NCBI GenBank assembly: GCA_002245135.1
Contig: NGBS01000930.1
Coordinates: 1-35,337, forward strand
DNA length: 35,337 nucleotides
Direction of reading: 5' to 3'
Source: Proteromonas lacertae
Lineage: Eukaryota > Sar > Bigyra > Opalinata > Proteromonadidae
Shown: positions 10,240-21,300 of the stretch, piece by piece
Layout: every line of letters begins with the position of its first letter
How positions within the stretch are numbered: position 1 is the first letter of the stretch
The notes under the pieces: model-generated
Databases searched by the model: none
What the model was told of the DNA's origin: nothing
Seen by the model: the letters and a program-made list of their open reading frames with translations, nothing else
Program-made: the position numbers and the translations under genes

Positions 10240-11755
10240 AGTTTGGAATAAATACTTTCTTCTATATTCAGCTATTGCATTTTGAGCAATTGTGCCTTAA
10301 TCTTGACATAATGAAATACTAAATAGTTTCTTAGATACATTTTATCAGCTAATTTCAATAATTCATTCGTTGGAGCAGCACCTGGAGATAATATGAAGAT
10401 TAATGCAGCACAACAGTTAGAATCATTATAGCAAGCCATTAAATCACTACTTGGAATTTCAATGAATTTTCTACCATTAATTCATCAATTTCTGTGATTG
10501 GATCACTACTGAAATAAATAGCTTCCCTTTTTTCTAATTCCTTCTAAAATCGAACATTAAACTTCTCCATTCCTTGAATCTTTGATAAACCAATTATTTC
10601 ATTCCAACTTTTATCACTTAACCATTTTGGTTCTTTTGTTACTGGATTGGATTCTTTTAATGTCAAAGCAGTATTACTTGTTAATAAATATTTAAAGGCA
10701 GCTGGATCTAATTCATTATTGATTAACAATATCTTTGTACATAATAAGAACGAGAATAATAACTTATCTTTTTCAAATAAAGATCGACATACATTCTCAT
10801 CTAATATATAAGTGAATGTATTATTCAAACTATTCAATCGATCTTTGATTTTATTAGTTCTTACAGCTTTATCAATTGATAATAAGAATAGAATAATATA
10901 CCAATCCAATGAATATTGGTTTAATACCAGTTAAATCAGAAATACAGAAGAATAAAGCTGATGCTCTTTCTGCCACTGGAATATAACTTGTTTGAACATG
11001 GGATATTTGTTGTTGTGCTGTTTTTGCACTCTTTACAGCTACCATAATCTCATTGGAGGTTTGTTTGGATTTAGCTAAAGTATCAATCAATTTTTCATCT
11101 TCTAATATATCACCTTCAGATGAAGCTAATAAGTGTAAAATTTGATCTTCTATATCTTTCAATGTCTTTTTATATTCGGCATCTTTCATTACCAACTCTA
11201 CTCTTCTTTCTTTTAATTTTCTTTATTCTTTTCCTACTAATATACCTAATAATTGATCTTGTAAACCTTCTTGAGTTGCTACAAAGTTCAATAAATTCAC
11301 TTTTACACAAGTTTCAGGTGGATAATGTGGATTTCTTAATCTTGTTGTTATATATAATCGAAATTTTTCATCATAATTTACTGTATTATCATCTAACAAT
11401 TAGCTTGTCCTTGAGGATCTATCATAAATGGCCATCTATCTGGATTTCTTAATATTATGCCATTCTCTTATGGCTATTACATCTCCTAATATAACAACTA
11501 ATGAATAACTTGTAAACTAGCTCAATAATCAGTCCATCGACTAGTTTTTCTAAATCTTCTTTCTTTTTTATTATGGTTTCTAATTCTTCTTATAAGGGTT
11601 GTACTTGATCAACTAATTCTTTCAATTCTACTTGTTTAATGGCTAATTGACCTTCAGTTTTTGTATTTGTAGTTTGAGCTTTTTCTAAGGGTTCTATCTT
11701 TGGTACTATTACTTCCTTAATATCATAATATCTCTTGTTTTTAATATAAATAGTT
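10240..11755 (-). pseudogene. Axonemal-type dynein heavy chain pseudogene (stalk to AAA6)
   Basis: Read on the minus strand from 11755, the pieces follow the order of a dynein heavy chain motor. The returning stalk coil comes first (KEVIVPKIEPLEKAQ; KELVDQVQPL), then AAA5 (RWPFMIDPQGQAN; LYITTRLRNPHYPPE; LLNFVATQEGLQDQLLG). ILHLLASSEGDILEDE follows, then the AAA6 approach (YIPVAERASALFFCISDL; NVCRSLFEKDKLLFSFLL; PKWLSDKSWNEIIGLS) and finally ALIFILSPGAAP. Breaks include TAA codons after QVQPL and after LVGKE, two internal deletions around the DPQGQAN block, and a frame change before WYIILFLLSIDK. Both ends are missing. The motifs are highly diagnostic, and axonemal rather than cytoplasmic dynein is favoured by overall likeness. 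It shows that the lineage has or had motile cilia. Confidence 0.9.
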
Positions 11756-12032
11756 ATTTAAACAAATCATCTGATTATGAAACTATTTACAATATCATAA
11801 ATCCAATAATGTAATAGAAATATTGACTAATTATTTCTTTAAAATTCTTTATATTTATAATACATAAACAAAATGAATGTTTGAAAAGAGATTTGATTGA
11901 ATGGCTTGATTTGATTAATGAAACGGACAAAAACATTTAGTTATAAACCATTTTTGTTTATATCTTCACTTTTACGACTATTATTATAGTATATATTTAT
12001 TAATTGATTAAATAGGTGACGGTTTAATCTAT
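11756..12032. other. Short intergenic stretch upstream of the second ATPase locus
   Basis: AT-rich, with no coding stretch. It should contain the promoter for the gene starting near 12033, but no specific element is recognisable. Confidence 0.4.
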
Positions 12033-12290
12033 ATGGGTTTACTAGGTAGTAAAGAAAGTATGTTATATGAAAAGGTTAGTAAAGAGAAAGGAAGAATGAA
12101 GTGTATAGATAATCCAACAAGCTTCATATACCAACAAGAAATTTCTAACAATGTTTATGTTGTTGAGTATAGAATTATAAAGATAAAAGAAGAAATGTTC
12201 TTAGGATATTCAGAAGGATGTGATGAGGAGAAAAATAGTGTGGCTGTATTAACCAATAATTGTGTTAAATATGGTGAAAAAAAAATATAA
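12033..12290 (+). CDS. Short frame with myristoylation-type start at the head of the ATPase locus
   Basis: An ATG-initiated frame of 85 codons begins MGLLGSKES, which fits an N-myristoylation signal (Gly2, Ser6). The body (NNVYVVEYRIIKIKEEMFLG) looks like a small beta-rich domain. Its last codons overlap the start of the next frame, whose first 40 residues have similar composition (GEVYEVEYNMYEKKISIKK). It could be the N-terminal part of the same gene or a separate small gene. I do not recognise a family. Confidence 0.4.
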   Translation: MGLLGSKESMLYEKVSKEKGRMKCIDNPTSFIYQQEISNNVYVVEYRIIKIKEEMFLGYSEGCDEEKNSVAVLTNNCVKYGEKKI

Positions 12291-15200
12291 ATGTGAAGGT
12301 CTATTATGTGATGGAGAAGTATATGAAGTAGAATACAATATGTATGAAAAGAAAATATCAATAAAAAAGAAAAGAAGTGAAAATATAGCAAGTATATATG
12401 TGAATGATATGCCAAATACTATATATCCATTATTTTCATTGCTTGATAAAAATGATGAGATTAAAATCGAGAAATGTTATAAAAAAGATGCTGTAAAGAG
12501 AGTAAGACCACCAAGTGATGTTGGTGGAATAACAAAAAGACAAAAAACTGAAGATATATCTGAGATGGAAGAGGAGACAGATGATACAAGTAATCCTCTG
12601 TTTGAAGAAGAAGATAATGTTTATTCTGAGAATGGTGTTGGATTAAGTGGAGGTGGTAGTTTGTTTGGTGGTAATACAACAAACAATAATCAATTAGGTG
12701 GTAATACAGGTGGATTATTTTCGAGAAATACAAATATTCCAATTTCTTTTCCATTAGCTGGTGTTGCTATAAATGAAGAAGATGCTTTCATCAGAATAGT
12801 AAATTCTTTAAAATTAAATGTAGATAATGGTATAGAGTTGTTAGAGTTTGATGAATCTGTAAATGTATTTCAATTCCCCAGAAAGAGAATTCTTATTAGA
12901 GAATGTTATAAACAAATGTTTAGACATATTTGTTTATTATTATCAGAAGATTCTCAGCAGAATATAACAATAGAAGGACAACCAGGTATAGGAAAGACTT
13001 CCTTCATTTATGCATTATTATACTTTTTAAAGACAAATTTATGTAAAGAATATACTGAAGAGCAGAAGAATTACTTAAAGATTCAAGGATATACACATGA
13101 AATGGCTGTTATGGATGAAATAATAAGAAAATATGATAAAGAAAATGAACCAAAAATAAGAAAATTGAATGAAGAAATCCAAAATTTAACAAAAGAAAAC
13201 AATAAAAAGAATATAAATGAAAATGATATTACAGAAGTAAACAATATTATTTGTAAAGATTTGAAAAGTATAACAGAAGATACATTTGGATATGATAAAT
13301 TCATTAATGAGAATAGAATTAGATGTGATAGCATTATGAATAGTTTGAATAACGATAACAATAGAGTTATAAAACATTGTAATGGTAAGATTATACAAAA
13401 ATTGAACGAAATTATAGAATTATTATTACCATCAGGAAGACTTAGTAAATTCCTTTCTTCAAAAGATGTTACCATCGATATAAAAAAAATAGATGAATAT
13501 TGTTGTTACATTATGAATGAAGATGATAGGCTTAATACATTGAAAATAGAACAATACAAGGATATGACATTGGTTGGATATGCCTTGATAAGTATAATAT
13601 TAGATGAATTAAATGAGATTAATAAAATATTATTAGAAAAAGAAGTAAATCAATACAATGTTTATAAACTACGAAAAGAAATAATGATAATTGATGAACT
13701 TAATAATACAAAGAATGACATGAAAAGAAAATTACAAAATATTCAAGACAAGATTAATGAAATAGAGAAGCAAAAAGCAGAAGTAGATAAAGTAAAGGAT
13801 GATGAATTAGAAACTAGTGAAATAGAATTGAAAATTGGATTTAATCATTACATATTTGAAGGTGAATGGAGAAATAGACCTATATATGTGATGAAAGGGA
13901 AGAAGAAAGGATTTTATAAGGATGAAAGAATTTATGAATTTAAATATGATGAGAGTAAAAATGATTACATTCTAGTGAAACGTGAAATGACAATTGAAGA
14001 TATTGTAAATATAACAGAATCAATAATAATAGTTGATACAATTAATTATGAGCAAATTGGGAAAAGAAATGCAATTATCTCAATTAGTTCACCAGATAGT
14101 GATAATAATGATTGTTATAATGGTAGTAAAGAATTATATTTTGATTCATTAGATAATGAAGAAATAGCAGAGTGGTTTAAAGAATGTGCAGATGTTAATT
14201 TTGGTAATAATGTTAGAATTGATGATTATGTTAAAAGTGAAGAATTTGAAAGTATTCGTGATAGATATGGTAATATCCCAAGACAGATTTATTTTGATTA
14301 TTTATATAAAGAAAATTATGATGGTAAAGATTATTGGAAATATTATCAACAATTAATGAATAGTGTAGTTGGTACAACAGGATTTAATGAATTTCTGAAT
14401 CTATATTCAAATAGAGAGAATTTTAAAAGTAAACCATTATCCAATATATTATTAAAATATGATATGAAATTAGAATGGGATTATGATTTAAAAGATTATA
14501 TATTGAAACCAAAAAAGAATTTAAAATTCATATCTGATGATATTGAAAAATATATTATTTCCAGATTCTATCCACCAAATAATGAGATAGAGTATAAGAG
14601 TATAAGAAATAGTTATACACCTCTAAATAAGAAACCTATCAATGAAAAAACTGAAAATGATAAAAATATGGAAAAGATATGTCTAAAACAAATAATATCA
14701 TACAAATTGAGTAAAGGAGAAATTCTATTAACTAAAGGAGATTCCAATTTCGAGTATGATACTGATAAACAATTACCAGGTCATTTTCCTGTTGGTGGTT
14801 TACATTCTGTTTATCATATATTGGATGAAAATAATGTGTTTGATTTAATAATGAATGGAGTGTTTATAAAAATAGTATTAAATGGTGAGACATTAGATGA
14901 TGAAACAAAAATTAAGCAATCAATAAAAGTATGAAATTATATATTTATAGTTAAATAGCAATACAGTTTAACGAAAAGTGGTAGATTTCAATATGCTATA
15001 ATAAGAAACGAAGACAGAATTGAATCTTATCATGATATTACTATTTCATCTCCAAAAGATCCACCACCACAACCATCACCAACAATAGAAGATTTAGAAG
15101 TTGATGATAATAGTAATTCTGAATTGGAAGAATTAATGAAAAGATATAATATAGATGTGGGAAATATAAAACTTCCTCTTCCATTATTTCATATCAAAAA

Positions 15201-16140
15201 AGAAGATGAAAGTCGAATATATGTATTTGCAAATAATAAAAAATTGTTTTTGATGAGAAAATGTTATAATGAGATGTTGAGAATAATTGATGAGGGTTTT
15301 AAGAACAATAAAAATAGATCAAAACCACATCAAAAGACATATTTAATGCTTGGCAATAAAGGAATTGGTAAAACAGTATTAGCAGATGTTATAATTGAAC
15401 ATATTAAAAAGATTTATGAAGGAAGAATAAATATAATATATAAATCCCAGGATGAAAATATAACAGATGAAGAATATGCTCATACAAGTGAATATACAAA
15501 TGAATATATTGTTGTTGGTGATAGAGCAGTTATTGGTGAAGATGATTATCCTGATGCTAAAATGATAATATTATTAGCTAATACATCTAAAAAGGAGTAT
15601 AAAACATTTCAAAGTAAAAGATGTCCACTTGTGATGTATATAACTCCATTTTCAAAAGAAGAAATAGAAAAAGTAATCCTTATAAATCATCCAAAATACT
15701 CTAAAAATTATGAAAAACATTATCTGAAGTTGAAAAATCTTGCAAATGCAGAAGAAATTTATCCAGAGAAAGTTAGAAAATATGTTAAAACTATAGCTTA
15801 TTATAGAAATAATTATGAGTTTTATGGTGGAATTATTGGAAATTATGATAATAATGAGATAAAAATAATTAATTCCATTAATCGTATGGATATTGTAAAA
15901 GCTAAAGAAATAATAGAAGGAGTTACTATATCATCTCTGTCAAAGTCTGATTATGATTTTGATGATATTTTTATATACAATACATATGAAGGTGATGTTA
16001 CTAAATCCGATCATCTAATGTTTGTAACTGAAACAATAGGGAGAATGGTTATTAATGAATTATATAAAATAACTAAAAAAGATGAATGTATTGCTAGGAT
16101 AGACTTACTGAATAGCAGTTTAAATAGGAGTAAGGAATAA
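12271..16140 (+). CDS. Crinkler/RHS-type protein with two P-loop ATPase modules
   Basis: Two exons, 12271-14928 and 14959-16140, are joined by a 30-nt intron (GTATGA...ATAG, phase 0; upstream ends KQSIK, downstream begins QYSLTKSGRF). The header carries a bipartite basic cluster (KRVRPP...TKRQK) near 12500 and a Gly/Asn stretch with SLFGGN and GGLFS, reminiscent of FG nucleoporins. Module 1 has the lead-in RKRILIRECYKQMFRHICLL, P-loop GQPGIGKTS at about 12975, a coiled-coil insert of about 300 residues, Walker-B-like SIIIVDTINY, ISISSPDS, and RYGNIPRQIYFDYLY. Module 2 has KLFLMRKCYNEMLRII, P-loop GNKGIGKTV at about 15353, and EYIVVGDRA. The motif order is that of Crinkler/RHS-type NTPases. 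Family members are proposed to act inside the nucleus, but that role here is inference. The true N-terminus is uncertain. Confidence 0.7.
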
Positions 16141-16151
16141 TATTATATTTA

Positions 16152-16758
16152 ATGAAACACAGTAACAATTTTAGAGATAGGATTATTACTGCAATGTGTA
16201 AATGTAATGAAAAGTTCAATGATATGTATGAAGAAAAATATAAAGTGATTTCCTTTCCTAATGTAATATGTGATGAAGAAAAAGAAAGAAATGTCGTAGA
16301 TACTGATTTAAATAATACATCTTTAGAAAATGTAATAAAGAATATGGATAAAGGAAATACAATACAATTGATGGACTTAAGCTATAGAAGAACATTTCCA
16401 GATGTTGATGCTTTTATTGGACCATTTGGTATTCAAATTACAGTTAGTGATAAGCATGAATTTAGTGGTGAAATGATAATGATTCTACAAAATCTATATA
16501 GAGTTTCAAAATTATAATAAAGATCATGTTTATGGTTTATTTTTAATTAGTCCTAACCAGAATGTTGATTTGAAAAGAGTGGCAAGAACAACAACTACAT
16601 ATCCTCATTTTATTCAAAATTTGACAAAACAATTAACTGTTACACAGTCTGTAAAGTTATATAGAAATATAAAAGAACATAGTAGAACAATAAAGGTTGA
16701 ATTAAAGGAATTGGAAGATTATAAAAATAAAATAGATGATGATGTAAAAGAGAATTAA
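16152..16758 (+). pseudogene. Decayed nuclease-like C-terminal module of the Crinkler/RHS-type locus
   Basis: Downstream of the second ATPase module, coding stretches continue in different frames. One contains FPDVDAFIGPFGIQITVSDK followed by H, the pattern (DxF...QxTVSxxH) of the C-terminal restriction-endonuclease-like domain in Crinkler/RHS proteins. Another (DHVYGLFLISPNQNVDLKRV) fits the strand that follows it in the family. A coiled tail ends near 16758. The module appears broken in about two places. It most likely belonged to the gene ending at 16140, so the whole would have been ATPase-ATPase-nuclease. The nuclease assignment is by motif only. Confidence 0.55.
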
Positions 16759-17184
16759 TCGAATTAATATATATTATTTCTTTTGATATAACTTATATTG
16801 TAGCTTTTTATAAAACGTTTATATACAATAGTTGTGATCTGGGTTCGGCAGGCACAGGGACGGAACGTCACAACAACAGCACAGGAACAGCACAAATCAC
16901 GAAAGTGACGTGTTTTACCTAACTAAAAGAGTAAATATGATTTTCATTAATATATTTTTTAAGAAATAATAATTAGATTATTATATAATAATGTTTTAAG
17001 AGTAATGACTATTTCAACTTCAGACTCTTCTCCTTCACTTGATTCATATGCTAAATTAATATTGCTAATCCCACTAAAATTATCTAATATATATTTTATA
17101 ATTGTATTACTTTTTTTCTTCACCAAGACGGTTTTGTATTTGTAGAAACTGAAATACCAATATCATTTCTTAATTTACATGAAC
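16759..17184. other. Intergenic stretch containing a GC-rich island
   Basis: AT-rich apart from 16831-16915, which is strikingly GC-rich for this window. No gene is seen. A T-rich tract near 17108 precedes the hAT end. Confidence 0.5.
16831..16915. repeat. GC-rich island with short inverted repeats
   Basis: GTTGTGA at 16831-16837 pairs with TCACAAC at 16868-16874. CGTCAC near 16866 pairs with GTGACG near 16905. CACAG-type words recur between them (GCACAGGGA, GCACAGGAACAGCACA). It could be the end of a foreign or transposon sequence, or a protein-binding cluster. It has no tRNA-like or rRNA-like features. Confidence 0.45.
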
Positions 17185-18270
17185 CAGGGTTGTATAAATC
17201 GGTCATGACCGACGGAGAAAACCGATCGGTCGTAGGTCAATAAATAAATGTTGACCGACACCAGGCTGTAGTAACTATTAGCTGACCTCCTCCTAAACAT
17301 GTGATATTAATAATATTATCTAACTGTACATATTGAATTCAAGCTCTATATATCATTCTATAAAATACCGAATTAACCGTCGGTCGATGCGCTTTTTTCT
17401 TTCTTCATAATTGAATCTAACCTTACCAATGAGTTATTCTATTGTGTTATATATGTAATATAAAGTATAGAATGATTATAAAAATTTGAAAGAAAAAATG
17501 GCAAACTTTTAGCTTGACATTAATCATTTCTTAAAATTATCATAAATGTATCTAATATAATCTATCATTATATATTCTAGGAGTATAGTTTTACCAATTG
17601 GAGCGGCTCGTGAAGTTATTGCCTTAAAAGAGGCAAATATGCTTAAACATCTTAATTTTAACTTATACAAAACCTTTTGGTATAATATGTTAAAGATAAA
17701 AAGCCTTGATAAATGCATTTGCAGTAAAAAGAAAGAGATTAATTATGCCAAATGAAGTACAAGAATATTTGCAATATAATATTCATTACAGCACCTCTAA
17801 AACCATTGGAAATATCTGGCTATCATTAAAGTCCAAGTTTCCTAGGGTATATATACTTGCCAAGAACAGTTTAAACATTCTAGCAACATCTTCAGAGCCA
17901 GAAAGAATATTTTCAGAGGCTGGACAAATAAGTAACTTATCCAAATCAAATTTATCATGTGATAGATTACAAATGAAACTGATGATTAGTAGAAATAAAT
18001 AAGAACATAATTATATAAAATACCTAATTATTGTTGAGTATTAAATTGTAATTCTTTATAAAAAGTTAAAAATTATTTGATTGAATTGAAAATATATGAA
18101 TTAAGTATTAAAATATATTATAAGATAGTTTTTATGAAGGGAAAATTAGTATATAATGAATTAAAATAGATTTTATAATATACGGCTTGTAAGGCTTGAC
18201 CGACCGACAGTCAAGGCAAAACCTATAGGTTTTGACCTATCTCCGTCGGTAACCGATAAATACAACCCTG
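17185..18270 (+). mobile_element. hAT transposon remnant with intact ends
   Basis: The left end is CAGGGTTGTATAAATCGGT at 17185. The right end read on the minus strand from 18270 is CAGGGTTGTATTTATCGGT. Inside both ends are multiple CGGTC/GACCG words (GACCGACGGAG, TTGACCGACACC; GACCGACCGACAGTC), as expected for hAT subterminal binding sites. The interior keeps only the C-terminal end of a transposase. The flanking 8-mers (ACATGAAC and GAATATTA) are not a target duplication, so the original insertion site has changed or the ends come from different insertions. The element is internally deleted and cannot be autonomous. Confidence 0.75.
17706..18002 (+). pseudogene. hAT transposase C-terminal dimerisation domain, fragment
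   Basis: The open stretch reads NIWLSLKSKFPRVYILAKN then SLNILATSSEPERIFSEAGQ and ends LQMKLMISRNK before TAA. This is the hAT family dimerisation domain, usually W...FP.L..lA...L.I.atS..sERvFS.aG. The RNase-H-like catalytic core and the BED zinc finger are missing. It lies inside the CAGGG-bounded element, which confirms the family. Confidence 0.9.
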
Positions 18271-18372
18271 GAATATTATATAAATTACTTCAAATATCAA
18301 AACACATTCTTTATATTGATTAGCAAAAAAGTATAAGAGATAATCAATTAATATTTCAATAATAATAGAATA

Positions 18373-21300
18373 TTACATCATTTGAACTTGGTTTTGACAT
18401 CCTTCTCCACTAAATCCATCAAAACATTCACAAACACCTGTTGAGTAATTACAAATACCTCTTCCACTACAATCTCGATATTCATTTCCTACTGTATTTG
18501 TTCCTCCTTCTGGATCTTTATCAGATGGACATTCAATTAAACTACAATCATATCCACGATGTCTTTTATCACATAAACAACCAAATACTTGATTATCAAA
18601 TGAAACTTTATCACCACCACCATCACTAACATCGTGTTTATTTCCAAATCCTTCATATCCAATTAAATCTTCATTTGATAATAATTCACTCAAAGCAACA
18701 CATCGACCATTTCCATTACAATTATTTGGACAATCTAATCTTTGACAAGCACTTCCACTAAATCCATCATAACATTTACATAATCCACTACTTCTATCAC
18801 ATTCTCCTTGACCACTACATTCTAATGAAACATGAGTTGATCCTTCACTCTTCCAGCTTATTTTTATTTCTAATTTACTTGGAATACTACCAGCTAATGA
18901 TCTTAATCTAATTCTTTTTCCTTCTGGTATTTTGATTTGATTTGATAATAATAATACAAATCTTCCTAATTTATCTTTACTTATCTTCAATATTTCACTA
19001 TTTCCTCTACTTTCTTCTTTTCCATCTCTTAGGAATATTAATTCAACTTTATTTCCTACTACTACCATCTTTTGACTTTCAATTCCTATCATATCTGGAG
19101 GAATTGATATTGTTGGAGATGATTCTTTATCTAAATCAAATAAATCAACTTTATCTTTGTTATCTTCTTCTAATCTATTAGAATCACTTTTTACATATTT
19201 CTTATCATTAAATGATATTTCAACATCTCCATTTGGTTTCTTTATTTCTTCACTTTTACCATCTTCTTTTATTTCACTTTTACCATAATAATATTTATTA
19301 GATTCTTTTCGAACAAAATCAAATAATTCACTTGATTCTATATTCATTTTATTCTTTCCATTTGAATCACTTAACATATAACAAACTTCTCCTTCACTTG
19401 GTTTTTTATCTCCATTAAATTTGATTTTTATATCATATACAGTCTGATTTTTCATTTTAATTATATTCACATTATCATATATTATCACTTCTTTAGTTAA
19501 TGATAATGATGATGGATTATAACAAGCAATATTTCCATTTATTGAATCAAATATTTCACCATAACCAATCCAAGTGATTATTCCATTACCATAATTTTCA
19601 CTATTCAATTTCATTACATTATAAAATGACATATCATTTCTTCTGCTTATTTCTTTACAATCTTTTATATTTTCTAATAATATTTCATTTTCACCTGTTA
19701 GAATTCTTCTTCCTGATTTTAATGGATTATCAAATTGATAATAACTTTTACCATCTTTCACTCCTTTTACATCTATTAATCCTACTTTTCCATCAATATT
19801 ACATTGTAATTTTCCTCCAATTAATGGTAAATCTTTTATTATATCTTCTAAGAAATTACTTATTTCATATAAATTAGTATTTGGATCAATATTTCTTATT
19901 TCAGTTATTGCTGGTTCAGTTGGTGTTTCAGAGGGAAGTGGAGGAATATTCAAATACATTACATAAAATGGAATATCATCTGATTTAAATGCTTCAGAAG
20001 TTGTAAAAGTAATTACCTTCGGTATTGAGGAAAGTGATCTTCTAGGAAGAGGAGGAAGAGGTGTAGGATCTTTTATTTTGCTTATTTTACAATCAATTGT
20101 CTTTTCCTCAAATGGAGTAACTTTTGATTTTGTTTTTAATTTAAATGAATTATCTATCTTGATTTTTGATTCAATCTCCTCAAAGTCTGGAATTGTTATT
20201 GTTGATGTTGATAAATCTATTTTTGTCTCACTTCCACTATTTAATATTATCACTTCAGTTCCATCTTCTTCTTTCTGATATGTTGTTTTAGTAGGAGGAA
20301 TATAATCACCATAATAACATTTACTTAAATCACATGCAATTTTATCTTTTATGTCACTTTCTTCAAGCTTAACGTCTGATTTATCAAATTTAGTAATCAT
20401 AAAACAAAGATAATCTCCTGCAATTGTAGGAGTAAATTTAAATTTTACAAGAGTAGTATCAGAATTATCATAGCTCAGTGAAGTTTCATATGTATTAAAT
20501 TCTTTAGCTTTATCATCTGTTTTAAAACAGGAAAACTTTACTTTATCAATATCTGAAAATCCAGAATCTTTAAAGAATTTACCATATTTTTCCCAAGTAA
20601 TTTCATTACTAGTTTCAAGTACTCTTTGTCGAGGAGTTATTTCAAATGTTACTGGAAAGGTTTTAGCTGTTGTTAAATCATTTCTTTTTGATTTTATTTT
20701 CTCACATTCAAATGATCCTTTATCTGCATTAGTTATAGATGATGGTATTTCAATGAAACTATATATTATCACTTTGTTACTACTATCTTTAACTATTCCT
20801 TTTACATCAACTTCAACTATAGGTATTACATCACCAGATTCTGGTGTATATTTACATTGTAATACTCCACCTTCTCTTTTTAATGAATATAATAAATTCT
20901 CAGCAAAATAATATGCTTTATATAATGGAGTAGTTACTGGAATTATACTTGTTGTTGGTAATGGTGTTAATTGACTAATTGGTGATGATCTTAAATATGG
21001 TAATATAATACCTGTTGTAGTATCAATTGCTGTAGTTGCACCTCCTGATGACATCTTTACTGCAACTTCTCTGAATATTCCACTTTCTAATACAGTTGCA
21101 TATACTATTCTATTTTCACCAAAATATAATACATCATCACCTGTAAGACCTGAAACTGATACAGTTTTACCATCAGCAACATTTCCACATATATCATGTT
21201 GACTATTTGTACAAGCATCAGTTTTATATTTACCAATATAATATACATCACCTTTTCTAATATTATCATATATTTCACTTTCTTCCAATTTAATATCCTT

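Noticed and set aside
10240-11755. In-frame TAA codons at Gln/Glu-like positions in the dynein relic, hinting at a ciliate-type code (TAA = Gln)
   Set aside because: MCM5 (724 residues), the EGF protein (1306) and the ATPase-USP gene (1065) contain no internal TAA or TAG and use CAA for Gln. Their stops are TAA or TGA. The relic also has deletions and frame changes, so ordinary decay explains the stops.
16831-16915. GC-rich island as a tRNA or other standard RNA gene
   Set aside because: There is no A-box/B-box pair (no GGTTCGANTCC), no acceptor-stem pairing of the right length, and the inverted repeats are only 6-7 bp.
17580-17755. A plus-strand stretch IGAAREVIALKEANMLKHLN inside the hAT remnant that resembles a kinase helix
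   Set aside because: It is too short, has no flanking kinase motifs, and is out of frame with the hAT domain that follows. Chance likeness or debris.
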